A stretch of DNA of 37,099 bases from Candidatus Micrarchaeota archaeon (GTDB lineage: Archaea; Micrarchaeota; Micrarchaeia; Micrarchaeales; Micrarchaeaceae), in contig JAGWHU010000009.1 in the NCBI GenBank assembly GCA_028866575.1, positions 1 through 37,099 of the forward strand. The letters run 5' to 3'. Of this stretch, positions 23,903-32,002 are shown in pieces. The notes beneath the pieces were generated by a model. It saw only the letters and a program-made list of their open reading frames with translations. It ran no database searches and was not told the origin of the DNA. Every line of letters starts with the position of its first letter. Positions within the stretch are counted from its first letter, which is position 1. A program made the position numbers and the translations under genes.

Positions 23903-24394
23903 TCACAATATGATTGATTCCAGCCTCCTGTTTATCCCAATCACTACTTTCTTCGATACCGTCCTGGTCTTGTCGTTGCCCTTCATCTCCTCCAGCTTCA
24001 CGAAGTACCATCCCGTCCCGTTCATGCGCCACGCTATGAACGTGTCCATCTTCGTGTTGCGCCTCCAATCGACAAGCCCGTCGAACCTGCCGTTCTCTAT
24101 GGAAAGGCTGTCGCGGTCCCATGCCTTGCACTCGAACGCTATGCCCCTGCCGTCCCTTATCGCTATTATGTCAGGGCTAAGCGTGTTTATCCCGCTGCCT
24201 GCGCTCCTCATTACCGAATACCCCCTGCTGTGCAGGTCGTTGAGCAGTTCGCGTTCGCTTCTTGCGCCTTTTGAATACCTGGTCAAGTAATCAGTATAAT
24301 ATGCACCGGAAAGGATTAATATATCTTCTCGGGCGCGTGCCGAAGCAAAAGCCAGAGCGGCGCATGCGCGTTTCCGCGAAGCCGCATATTTCAT
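23903..24394 (-). CDS. hjc: Holliday junction resolvase Hjc
   Basis: An archaeal junction-resolving nuclease with the PD-(D/E)XK fold: Glu in RSERELLNDL, the RSAGSG motif, Asp in SPDIIAI and ECK in AFECKAW are all present. It cuts four-way DNA junctions during recombination and fork repair. The frame from ATG 24394 gives 163 residues and has GGTGGTG 5 nt upstream. Typical Hjc proteins are 120-145 residues, and a TTG at 24286 with a TATA element about 34 nt upstream would give 127. The first about 36 residues are Ala/Arg-rich and not typical of the family, so the start is unsettled. Confidence 0.9.
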   Translation of the reverse strand: MKYAASRKRACAALAFASARAREDILILSGAYYTDYLTRYSKGARSERELLNDLHSRGYSVMRSAGSGINTLSPDIIAIRDGRGIAFECKAWDRDSLSIENGRFDGLVDWRRNTKMDTFIAWRMNGTGWYFVKLEEMKGNDKTRTVSKKVVIGINRRLESIIL

Positions 24395-24494
24395 TTCAAC
24401 ACCACCTTATTTAAACTCTTTTATTTCTCGCAGCTACAAAAAAAACAATGGGAAGCGTTTAAATATTTTCCCCATGAAATTAGCTGTTGGGGGA

Positions 24495-25322
24495 ATGTAC
24501 AAGGCGCAAAGATTCATGAGGGTGGGGCACCGCAACAAGGACTCGTTGCAATCGGATAATTATTCGCTTACGAAAAACGAATCGGAGCAGGGCGGCAGGG
24601 AAACAAGGAACGATTACGGCAACATGGGCATATCGCTGCGCGAGAGGATGGAGAGCAGGCAGCGGCTCATGGAGTACAAACTGCAATGCGACAGGCCCAT
24701 GCCCTCCTTCCTCTGCGAGACTAGCAACAGGCCCTCATCCTTCATCTACAAGGACGACGAGGAGAAGCAGAGGCTTGCCGAGATGATACGCAGCGAAACG
24801 GTGCTCAAGAGGCGCACCCGCGTGCGCTCCAACTACGAGCTCATGTTCAAGAAGGAGATACTGAAGGGAGGGCTTTACGCGATATACGAGCCGTTCACAA
24901 TACCTGTGCTGAGCAGCCAGTATTATACCCCTGATTTCGTTTTCCCGCGCTACCAGATAAACGGCAAGGCGGTTGTCATGGAGCCGCACGGGGGCATGCT
25001 GATGTCCGGGGAATACATGAAAAAGCTGAAGGACATGAAGGACAACTATCCTGTGCACATAATACTGGTTTCTACACCCTCATTCGCAAGGACAGGCATA
25101 AGCCTGGGCACGATAAACGGCAGCGTAGACGAGTTCTGGTGCATAGACCACAATTCAACGGGGAGGAGGTTCCTGAAGGGCAAGCTTGCAGGGATGATGA
25201 ACAGGGTGAGGATAACATACGGCGACGCGCAGAACGACATAATAAGCTACACGATAGCAAAGCTCAGGATAAGGCCTGTGGGAGGAATGCCCGCAAGCCT
25301 TGTAGAGGCAGGCATGGCGTGA
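24495..25322 (+). CDS. Divergent PD-(D/E)XK nuclease-like protein
   Basis: A 275-residue protein divergently transcribed from hjc. Residues about 112-170 show the order expected of the restriction-endonuclease fold: a helix with Glu (SNYELMFKKEI), then YTPDF (144-148), then a strand VVMEPHG (160-166). The last usually reads ExK, so here His would replace the Lys. A further strand (YPVHIILVST) follows. The N-terminal 100 residues are charged and helical. ATG 24495 is preferred, because a GCGTTTAAATATTTT TATA box (24449-24463) lies 14 nt before the upstream ATG 24474, too close for that start. Nuclease activity is a hypothesis. It could be an inactive structural relative. Confidence 0.55.
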   Translation: MYKAQRFMRVGHRNKDSLQSDNYSLTKNESEQGGRETRNDYGNMGISLRERMESRQRLMEYKLQCDRPMPSFLCETSNRPSSFIYKDDEEKQRLAEMIRSETVLKRRTRVRSNYELMFKKEILKGGLYAIYEPFTIPVLSSQYYTPDFVFPRYQINGKAVVMEPHGGMLMSGEYMKKLKDMKDNYPVHIILVSTPSFARTGISLGTINGSVDEFWCIDHNSTGRRFLKGKLAGMMNRVRITYGDAQNDIISYTIAKLRIRPVGGMPASLVEAGMA

Positions 25323-25389
25323 GTCCAATGCTGCTGTCCAAACAAAGTCTTTTTAAATAAAGTACACAAATATTCATAGTTGGTTCGGG

Positions 25390-26328
25390 ATGCTAGACAA
25401 TTTCATAAGCAACATAAAGAACGGATTCAACATCGCAAACACCACCAGGAGAATAGTGTTCAGGGACAAGCAGCTGTTCGCCTATCCGATAGCCTCGACA
25501 GTGATCAGCATAGTTGTTGCAGTGCTGATATTCGCCGCAGCCTTCGGGATATACGTCTTCGGGCACATGCAAACGCTTGACAGCCACGTAGTAGGGTTCA
25601 TGTTCTTCGTAGTGGCTGTGATAGCGTATTTCATAATATTCTTCATAGGCACCTACTTCACAATGGCAATGCTCATAGCCTTCAGGGAATTCTCCAAGGG
25701 CAAAAGGATAACGATGGGGCAGGCACTCGGAATGACATCGCAATACAAGAAGCTGATACTGGAATGGTCCGCATTCTACATAATAATAGCGACGATAATA
25801 CACGTTGTGGAAGGGCTCATAAGGGGCGCCCTCTCAAGATACGGGTTCACAGGCAACATAATAAGCAGCTTCATAACCGGCGGGGCGAACCTCGCGTTCG
25901 CAGGAGCGGTTGCATTCTCGCTGCCAGTCATACTTGACAACAGGACCGGGCCGATAGAAACGATAAAGTCCAGCACAGGATTCATACTCAAGAACTTCGG
26001 CGACACCTTTGGCGGCCTTGTCTTCGCCGAGATATTCCAGATAGCGCTGACGCTGCTCGGCCTTGTGGTCATATTCCTTGCGTTTCTAGCACTGCCGTCT
26101 ATACTGCTGGCAATAGCGCTGTTCTCCATAGGTATGGTACTGATAGTCGCAGGGCTGCTGATGCGCTACGTGCTGTTCAACTGCTTCAAGCTGATAGTGT
26201 ATGATTACAAGACCAAGAAGGTACTGCCCAAGGGATTCGACGCGAAGCTGATAGAGAGCAGCATAAAGAAGAAGAAAAAATCCCCCGGTGGACGCATAAA
26301 CTTCAACCCCTTCCTGAAGATGAGCTAG
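25390..26328 (+). CDS. DUF6159-like integral membrane protein
   Basis: A 312-residue protein with about six long hydrophobic helices (about 32-60, 68-95, 127-150, 160-182, 212-240, 243-268) and a basic tail (SIKKKKKSPGGR). The layout and segments such as NTTRRIVFRDKQLFAYPI and FNCFKLIVYDY agree with archaeal and bacterial DUF6159 proteins, whose function is unknown. A CTTTTTAAATAAAG TATA box (about 25349-25362) lies about 30 nt before the ATG. It converges with hef, with 6 nt between stops. Confidence 0.75.
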   Translation: MLDNFISNIKNGFNIANTTRRIVFRDKQLFAYPIASTVISIVVAVLIFAAAFGIYVFGHMQTLDSHVVGFMFFVVAVIAYFIIFFIGTYFTMAMLIAFREFSKGKRITMGQALGMTSQYKKLILEWSAFYIIIATIIHVVEGLIRGALSRYGFTGNIISSFITGGANLAFAGAVAFSLPVILDNRTGPIETIKSSTGFILKNFGDTFGGLVFAEIFQIALTLLGLVVIFLAFLALPSILLAIALFSIGMVLIVAGLLMRYVLFNCFKLIVYDYKTKKVLPKGFDAKLIESSIKKKKKSPGGRINFNPFLKMS

Positions 26329-26334
26329 CACCAA

Positions 26335-27897
26335 TCACTTGGCGAGAAGGCGCTGGCCTCCTGATGGAGCACGGTAGTCGAATCCGCGGTCCATCCTGTC
26401 CTTTATCTTAAGTACGTTGTCCCTCATCCTCCTCTCCTTGACCCTTGATATGAAGAGATACGTCTCGTCCTTCGTACCCTTCGTAACCAGTATGAATATG
26501 CGCCCGAACTTCACCCTTCCGGCCCTTCCCTTGCGCTGTATGCTCCTTATCTCGTTCGGTATGGGCTCGTAGAAAACCACTGCATCGACATTGGGTATGT
26601 CAAGGCCCTCCTCACCTATGGACGTTGCCACGAGCACCTTGAACTTCCCGCTGCGGAAATCCCTTATTATGCGCTGCTGCTCCTCCTGTGTGACTCCTCC
26701 GCCCTTGCCTATGAACTCAGTTGCCTCTATGCCGTTCTCCTTCAAAAGCGCTGTGAGCCTCCTTGTAGTGGACCTGAACTGCGCGAACACTATCGCGCTG
26801 CTTCCGCCGAGGTCACCCTTCAGGAGCCTGACGACCATGGACATCTTCGGGTGCTCCTCCCCCCTCTCAATCGCCTCTACTGCGAGCTTCTTGGCAGCAA
26901 TCACAGACTTGTTGGAGAGTATGCTCTTTACGGTCCTGCTCTTCTTCTCGCGGCCCTCAAGGCTTTCCATGTAGCTTACGAAAGGGTAAAGCCCCTCGGT
27001 GCTCACCAGATCGTACGCATGCGCAAGGTCGAGCACGTAGACGTAGTTGAATATGCCCATGAACCTGTAGTTGCGAGCCTCTATCTTCCTTATTGCGTCG
27101 CCTATCTGCAGCAATCGTCCCTTCGGCATGTTCTGGAAGTCCCTGAAGGGGCTAAGCCCGTGCGAGTACAGGTTGGAAAGGTGGGTATCTATTACCGGCT
27201 TGAGCAGCGCAAGTATGCCTTCAACGACCCTGCCCTTGTCCGTCGTGATCACAGTGGTGTCCTTGCGCATCACGTACGGCTCGACATCCGGATCTGAGCT
27301 TATCCTTATCTCTATGTTCTCTATGCCTAGCTCGGATATGAGCGCGTTTATCTTCTTCCTGTCGCTCCCAGGTGAAGCGGTTAGACCTATGAGCTGCAGC
27401 CCGCGCAGCTTGGATTCCTCTGCTATGTAGGTATATGCGTATCTTCCAACTGCCCTGTGGCATTCATCGAATATGACCGCGCCGAAATCCTCAAGGGATA
27501 TGCGGCCCCGCTTCAAGTCGTTGGAAACAGTCTGCGGAGTTGCCACTATGACCTTGGCGCTGGCCTCGAGCTCCTGCCTCTTCGACCTGCTTATGCCTCC
27601 AGTCAAAAGGAGTATGCCCTCCTTGTCTATGTTGAGCATATCGGAGAGCGATTTGTAGTGCTGCTCACCCAATGGCTTTGTAGGAGCAAGTATTAGCGCC
27701 CTCTTCCCGTTGTGCAGCGACTGCGCTATCGCGAATATCGCTATGAGCGTCTTCCCGAGGCCGGTGGGCAGCACCACAAGGGTGTTCCTGCCAGAATATA
27801 TGCTCTTTATGATGTTTATCTGGTACGACCTCGGCTCTATGAGCGCTGTGTTCACAAGCCTATCATAAGGTGCAAGCTCGCCCCACGACAAGTCCAT
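26335..27897 (-). CDS. hef: Hef-type DNA helicase lacking the nuclease domain
   Basis: A 520-residue superfamily 2 helicase of the Hef/FANCM/MPH1 group, which remodels stalled forks and branched DNA. Motif I is LPTGLGKT (43-50), motif II DECH (144-147), motif III TASPG (173-177) and motif VI QRKGRAGR (454-461). An insertion of about 150 residues between the RecA domains is the family's branched-DNA binding part. Many euryarchaeal Hef proteins continue into an ERCC4-type nuclease domain, but this one ends about 59 residues after motif VI. TATA box GATTTAAATATGC (about 27919-27931) suggests a nearly leaderless mRNA. hjc lies nearby. Confidence 0.92.
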   Translation of the reverse strand: MDLSWGELAPYDRLVNTALIEPRSYQINIIKSIYSGRNTLVVLPTGLGKTLIAIFAIAQSLHNGKRALILAPTKPLGEQHYKSLSDMLNIDKEGILLLTGGISRSKRQELEASAKVIVATPQTVSNDLKRGRISLEDFGAVIFDECHRAVGRYAYTYIAEESKLRGLQLIGLTASPGSDRKKINALISELGIENIEIRISSDPDVEPYVMRKDTTVITTDKGRVVEGILALLKPVIDTHLSNLYSHGLSPFRDFQNMPKGRLLQIGDAIRKIEARNYRFMGIFNYVYVLDLAHAYDLVSTEGLYPFVSYMESLEGREKKSRTVKSILSNKSVIAAKKLAVEAIERGEEHPKMSMVVRLLKGDLGGSSAIVFAQFRSTTRRLTALLKENGIEATEFIGKGGGVTQEEQQRIIRDFRSGKFKVLVATSIGEEGLDIPNVDAVVFYEPIPNEIRSIQRKGRAGRVKFGRIFILVTKGTKDETYLFISRVKERRMRDNVLKIKDRMDRGFDYRAPSGGQRLLAK

Positions 27898-28015
27898 AAT
27901 ACATATTTCCCCTGCATATTTAAATCATGCAAGGCTCCGGGGACCAGCGCAGAAATCAATACAAATAAATATTACGGGAAGGAGAGAGATTACCATAAAT
28001 AAAACGGTAAATCGC

Positions 28016-28546
28016 ATGGAAGTGAGCATTTCAGCCGTCAAGAGGGCGGTGCGCGACAGGGCCAGGCAGCTCATGGAAGAGCACAGGAAAAGCGCATGCG
28101 AGAGGCTGGAAAAAAGGGCAGACAGGGAGCAATGGGAGGGGCGCAGCCTAGGTGCAGGCATACTGTACGAGAAGGCGTCCGCAAAGTTCCGGAAGCTCGG
28201 CGACAAAGAAAAGTCTCTAGGCATGCTTCTCCGCGCCGCTGACAATTACGAGGAATACGCCTCCGTGCAGGAGAGGAACGCATCCGGGGTTCCATATTTT
28301 TCCGTGGAAGCTACGTGCTACCTTTCCGAGGCGATGTGCGGGTTCGCGCATGCTGCGTATCTGGTGTATACCGCCGGGGAGCCGATGCTGCTGAGAAGGG
28401 CAAGGACGCTACTGACCAGGGCGAAACTGAACCAGTACGAGCTTGAGAAGGACAGCACATGCTACACGATGCTGCCCGGCACGTTCTTCCGCAGCGACGA
28501 TGCCCTGAACCAGATACACTTCCTGAGCAGCAAGCTGAAGGGATAA
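28016..28546 (+). CDS. Orphan helical 176-aa protein
   Basis: Mostly alpha-helical and rich in Arg, Glu and Ala. The middle (EKSLGMLLRAADNYEEYASVQ and following) resembles TPR-like helix pairs, but no motif is clear enough to assign. Two or three Cys residues are scattered. ATG 28016 lies about 20 nt after a TATA-like ATAAATAAAA that is flanked by a 5-bp inverted repeat (TTACC/GGTAA, 27990-28010). It is divergent from hef and followed by tRNA-Phe. Confidence 0.6.
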   Translation: MEVSISAVKRAVRDRARQLMEEHRKSACERLEKRADREQWEGRSLGAGILYEKASAKFRKLGDKEKSLGMLLRAADNYEEYASVQERNASGVPYFSVEATCYLSEAMCGFAHAAYLVYTAGEPMLLRRARTLLTRAKLNQYELEKDSTCYTMLPGTFFRSDDALNQIHFLSSKLKG

Positions 28547-28599
28547 GCGCGCAACGCTGTTATACCCTTTTATAACTATTTGCAGAATAGATAAATTGC

Positions 28600-28700
28600 G
28601 CCGCAGTAACTCAACCCGGGAGAGTGTCCGCCTGAAGAGGCTTTTAAAGTCTTACAAAGCAGAAAGCGGACTGTTGCTGGTTCAAATCCGGCCTGCGGCA
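28600..28700 (+). tRNA. tRNA-Phe (anticodon GAA) with intron after position 37
   Basis: Acceptor GCCGCAG (28600-28606) pairs with CTGCGGC (28693-28699) and discriminator A is at 28700. The D stem is ACTC/GAGT with a GGG-containing loop. The anticodon stem TCCGC/GCGGA encloses CTGAAG, an insert, and A. Joining across the insert gives loop CTGAAGA with anticodon GAA. The T stem GCTGG/CCGGC has loop TTCAAAT. CCA is not encoded, unlike the tRNA-Ala gene of this window. TATA-like TTTTATAACT lies upstream at about 28568-28577. Confidence 0.93.
28638..28664 (+). other. 27-nt intron of tRNA-Phe at the canonical 37/38 site
   Basis: The insert lies between G37 (28637) and A38 (28665). The flanks form a BHB-like motif: CTGA/GCAG as central helix (three Watson-Crick pairs plus A.G), 3-nt bulges AGA and AAA, and an inner stem GGCTT/AAGTC with one G-U pair and loop TTA. 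The central helix is weaker than the ideal. Confidence 0.8.
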
Positions 28701-28733
28701 ATCCTTACGTTACAAGCCGAAGAATTCCGCCGC

Positions 28734-28956
28734 TTAAAGAAGCTCAACAAAATCATCTACTTCTAATCCTACTTCCCTTATTATGGCTCTTAACGTTCCT
28801 TTAGAAATTTCTTTATGATGTGGTACAGTAACTCGCCTATGTGGAGGATTCTTATGCCTCAATATTATGTGGCTACCTGTCTGATGGTCTATCCGATAAC
28901 CAACTTTAGAAAGAGCCTTTACTACTTCTAACCACGAACAAAGGCAGTCTAGGCAC
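28734..28956 (-). pseudogene. hicA: HicA-like toxin gene with a single-base frameshift
   Basis: The reading frame from 28943 down to TAA at 28734 encodes a near-complete HicA (WLEVVKALSKVGYRID, QTGSHIILRH with the catalytic His, RRVTVPHHKEISKGTLRAII, VGLEVDDFVELL). It has no start codon: an in-frame TGA lies five codons upstream of the visible conserved part. The natural GTG start at 28956, overlapping the hicB stop, is one base out of phase. Deleting one T from the TTT run (28942-28940, minus strand) restores VPRLPCSWLEVVKAL, a typical HicA N terminus. It is either inactivated, a sequencing error, or read by frameshifting. Confidence 0.75.
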
Positions 28957-29161
28957 TTACCTCAACCACATCTTCATATATGGAAGGAGGTATCGGTTCA
29001 TTGTGTTTCTTTAAGCTATAAAGGTAACCTTTTATCGCATCCTTCACGTTCTTCAGAGCATCTTTTCTTGTTTTGCCTTCAGAAACGCATCCTGGTAATG
29101 AAGGTACTGTAGCTACATAAGCATTATCTTCGTCCTTTTCTATAAATATCCTAAATTTCAT
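28949..29161 (-). CDS. hicB: HicB-family antitoxin
   Basis: A 70-residue HicB with the partial RNase-H-like fold: MKFRIFIEKDEDNAYVATVP, LPGCVSEGKTRKDALKNVKD and an EPIPPS segment. It lacks the C-terminal DNA-binding extension found in longer HicBs. It neutralises HicA mRNA interferase. The ATG at 29161 lies about 25-30 nt after an ATTTAAAC TATA box (29184-29192). The hicB-before-hicA order is one of the known arrangements. The module is AT-richer than its neighbours and lies directly downstream of tRNA-Phe, which suggests acquisition by transfer. Confidence 0.85.
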   Translation of the reverse strand: MKFRIFIEKDEDNAYVATVPSLPGCVSEGKTRKDALKNVKDAIKGYLYSLKKHNEPIPPSIYEDVVEVSA

Positions 29162-29192
29162 ATTATAATTATTGCTAAATAAGTTTAAATAA

Positions 29193-29287
29193 CTAAGTCG
29201 TTTCGGAATTGCTGCAAATCCAATGCCGTAGCTATGGCAATTCCCTGATTATCCAGCATGAAATCCCAACCTAACAAAAAGGACCCC
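29193..29287. other. Intergenic hairpin region upstream of hicB
   Basis: It contains an 8-bp perfect inverted repeat, GGAATTGC/GCAATTCC (29205-29212 and 29237-29244), with an alternative inner TGCC/GGCA pairing. It lies behind the hicB TATA box, so it could be an operator or a terminator of something lost. No gene is seen. Confidence 0.3.
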
Positions 29288-29326
29288 TTTTATAAAATTT
29301 TAATTTCATATAATACGGGTGATTGG

Positions 29327-29545
29327 ATGGCTAACGAGGAAGATATACAGAAAAAGGCAACGGAAGCCACAAGGAGGGAGCAGGCAATGAAAGTGGAAGA
29401 GGAATACAAAAGGCAGCAGGCAGTGCTGAGGGAATCGCAAAGGCGCTACATGGCCGAGCAGAGAATGGGGGCGAAGGCGGCGCATGATAGGATTGCTGGA
29501 GACCCAAAGAGGATGAAAGGGAAGGGCGAGAAAAGAGGGGATTGA
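29327..29545 (+). CDS. 72-aa highly charged helical protein
   Basis: A Lys/Glu/Arg/Gln-rich protein predicted to be one long helix or coiled coil (DIQKKATEATRREQAMKVEE). It has a basic, Gly-containing tail (RMKGKGEKRGD) that could touch nucleic acid. No family recognised. The ATG at 29327 is selected because GGTGAT lies 3 nt upstream and a TTTTATAAAAT TATA box at 29288-29298. The frame's earlier ATG at 29258 precedes that promoter. A 17-codon ORF (29552-29605) follows and is probably chance. Confidence 0.6.
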   Translation: MANEEDIQKKATEATRREQAMKVEEEYKRQQAVLRESQRRYMAEQRMGAKAAHDRIAGDPKRMKGKGEKRGD

Positions 29546-29652
29546 TGCTACATGGAAAGCTCCGACAAACCGAAATCTAAACCGAAATTTGTGGTATACT
29601 GCTAAATATTTTGTGCGGATTTTTATATTAGGAATTGAGAAGGGGTTAAGTT

Positions 29653-31719
29653 ATGAGCATATACGGTAAAATATCGGTAATCGCAATAATATTCGTGATC
29701 GGGTGCATGGTAAGCATCCCCTACATGGGTGCAATAAACATACTTGGCATAGCGAACGCTGGAACGCTATACGCTTCTCCAAACCCTCCGTCCAGCTCCA
29801 ATGCCATAATCGACGTCGGGCAAACATCGGTGATAAGCACGATGATGGGAGGGGGCATTGCGCCCTATAACGCGTCATGGTCGTGGAGCGGGAGCAACGC
29901 AACGACCACCAAAAACAAGACGAATCCATACAGCTCAGGCAGCGGCGCACTCTCGCTTGCATTCAATCCTACATCAAGCGGAAGCGCTATAATAACGGTC
30001 AACGGGACACCATATGCCATCAACATCGGAAGCGGGAACATCTACGGCAACTGGTATTTCACAGCCAACGCCTCGGACTCAACAGGATTGAACAGCTACG
30101 TCACTTCTCCAGGGGCGGTTGAGGTGAACCCCGCGCTTGCGCTGATCAGCCTCAAGGACTCCGCGCAGCTCGTGACATCTGGCAAGGCGGAAACGCTGAC
30201 AACCACGATACAGGGCGGAACGCCGCCATACACGTACATTTATGACGTCTACAATTCTACGGGCGAAAAGGTATACTCTACAACATACATAACGTCCGGT
30301 ACGCAGAACCAATTCACGTTCAACGTTTCACGCGCATGGGGAACAGGGAACTTCAGGGCAAACGTTTCCGTTTCCGACAGCGCATCTACAAAGTCCAAAG
30401 TTAACTCCTCAACCAATTTCGGCGTTGGCAATGACGACAACCTGACAATGGCAATAAAGGGACCCGGAGGCGCGCAGGCAAACAGCATAATCTACGGAAC
30501 TGCGTCCTCCACTGTAACCGCTTCCATGTCCGGCGGCAGCGGGCCGTTCACGTTCTCATGGTCTGTGAACGGAAAGGGCATAACCGGAACAACAACAGGG
30601 AACAGCTCATACGTTGCAATACCAATTGAATCTGCAGGAAACTACACATACACCGTAACCGCAACCGATGCCGCAAACAACTATACTGCAACAGGATCAA
30701 AAACGCTAACGGTAACAAAGAACAACACGCTGTCAGCAAAGGTGAGCAATCCGGGCGTGGTCAGCTACTATGCCCCTGCAACAGTAACGTTTACAGGCGT
30801 AAGGACAATAAACAACCAATCCTCGTGGGCGCTGTATGTCGATGGTACGCTGTACGCGAGGACTGATTCGCTCATAAGCTGGTACGAGCAGGCAGAGCCA
30901 GGGCTTTATACCTTCATATTCAACAACCTCGGCAACCAGAACTACACCCCGTTCAACATAACCGCGACCCTGAACGTGCAGCAGGCCCAATCTACCTCAT
31001 CGACGCAGTCCTCATCCTCGCTGCATTCCTCATCGACCAGCACAACCGCGAAAACATCATCGACAACCATAAAGAGCACCGCGACAAGCACCTACAACAC
31101 GACAGCAACAACCACGATAAAGCCCAATGCGCTTCCTGGGACGATGCTATTGAACGCCACATATGCCATCAACAGCACTCCCACATCCATATACATACCA
31201 GGCGCAGGCACCACGATACTTTTGTCCTCAGCAAGCCCGGAATCGGTGCTCCTCAGGGTTTCCAACGTTACAAGCCTCTATACAGCTCCGCAAAACTACG
31301 CCACGATAGTGATACTCGACGTCAACGCGTCAGGTAGCAATTCATCAGGGATAAGCGCGTATTACACAATGGACTATCCGTGCTTCACGCCATCTAGCAA
31401 CCTTGCTGTGTACATACTCAACGGCACGTCGTGGTACCTTGCAGGAAATCTCACGCCGAACAAGATACTCTGCCGCGTGAAGTTCAGCGCGCCTGCGGAT
31501 CCGATAATAGGGCTCTTCAGGTACGACTCGCAAGGCAGCCAGTCATCCAACCCGCCTCCTACGATACAGCCCGCGCAGATGGTGCCGCAGGGGAACAGCA
31601 CGGCGGCAGCGGGCAGCAGATCGCCGCTCTCAGGCAACCCGATGAAGGAGTTCATAGCGGTTGCGATAGTGCTGGTGATAATAGTGGTAACCTACTACAT
31701 GGTTAGGGAATCAAAGTAG
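29653..31719 (+). CDS. Cell-surface protein with Ig/PKD-like repeats and Ser/Thr stalk
   Basis: A 688-residue type I-like surface protein. Residues 7-28 form a signal/anchor helix, and four PKD-like beta units lie at about 48-160, 160-260, 262-357 and 358-443 (GGSGPFTFSWSVNG and GGTPPYTYIYDVYN are typical starts). A Ser/Thr-rich stalk (446-489), a beta domain (490-625) and a membrane helix (665-683) before RESK complete it. Many N-x-S/T sites indicate N-glycosylation. It begins the surface island shared with the PIG-L and GT2 genes. TATA box TTTTTATATTAGG is at about 29619-29631. It is a likely adhesin or S-layer-associated protein. I see no protease motif. Confidence 0.8.
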   Translation: MSIYGKISVIAIIFVIGCMVSIPYMGAINILGIANAGTLYASPNPPSSSNAIIDVGQTSVISTMMGGGIAPYNASWSWSGSNATTTKNKTNPYSSGSGALSLAFNPTSSGSAIITVNGTPYAINIGSGNIYGNWYFTANASDSTGLNSYVTSPGAVEVNPALALISLKDSAQLVTSGKAETLTTTIQGGTPPYTYIYDVYNSTGEKVYSTTYITSGTQNQFTFNVSRAWGTGNFRANVSVSDSASTKSKVNSSTNFGVGNDDNLTMAIKGPGGAQANSIIYGTASSTVTASMSGGSGPFTFSWSVNGKGITGTTTGNSSYVAIPIESAGNYTYTVTATDAANNYTATGSKTLTVTKNNTLSAKVSNPGVVSYYAPATVTFTGVRTINNQSSWALYVDGTLYARTDSLISWYEQAEPGLYTFIFNNLGNQNYTPFNITATLNVQQAQSTSSTQSSSSLHSSSTSTTAKTSSTTIKSTATSTYNTTATTTIKPNALPGTMLLNATYAINSTPTSIYIPGAGTTILLSSASPESVLLRVSNVTSLYTAPQNYATIVILDVNASGSNSSGISAYYTMDYPCFTPSSNLAVYILNGTSWYLAGNLTPNKILCRVKFSAPADPIIGLFRYDSQGSQSSNPPPTIQPAQMVPQGNSTAAAGSRSPLSGNPMKEFIAVAIVLVIIVVTYYMVRESK

Positions 31720-31723
31720 GTGC

Positions 31724-31759
31724 CACTGGATTCCGCTAAAAGCGGATTTTATCCCAGTG
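31724..31759 (+). terminator. Nested hairpin terminator after the surface protein gene
   Basis: The inner stem TCCGCT/AGCGGA (31732-31737 and 31741-31746, loop AAA) is followed by TTTT. The outer stem CACTGG/CCAGTG (31724-31729 and 31754-31759) encloses it. Confidence 0.55.
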
Positions 31760-32002
31760 CCGGCATGCACTGCCTTATTTTGACGTCGTAAACCGAAACG
31801 AAAACCGTACCTTTACGATTTGTATTTATAGCTTGTCATTGAATTACTAGTGAATAGGTGTTATAGTACGAACGGAGAATGAACATGGGTTCCGATAAGC
31901 GTTGGAAGTAATTGTGCAAGACCATACCCTTTTTAACCACCCAAAAGTTGCACGGTTTTCCTACGCCTTGGAAGATTCATGTATTTGGTAGGGTGGAAAA
32001 AT
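31760..32002 (+). other. Intergenic region with possible promoter and leader
   Basis: No real gene is seen. A TATA-like TTGTATTTATAGC at about 31819-31831 could start a leader of about 150 nt in front of the PIG-L gene. A ten-codon ORF (31879-31911) behind GGAG is present in that leader but is probably chance. The last bases, GGGTGGAAAA, are the ribosome site for 32003. Confidence 0.35.

Noticed and set aside
23871-24131. N-terminal extension of the glycosyltransferase frame
   Set aside because: It overlaps hjc in another frame and its sequence is unlike any glycosyltransferase. The true start is most likely ATG 23870, just before the membrane anchor.
31879-31911. Ten-codon ORF in the leader of the PIG-L gene
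   Set aside because: It is too short to support, and the GGAG spacing may be chance. It is recorded only as part of the leader.
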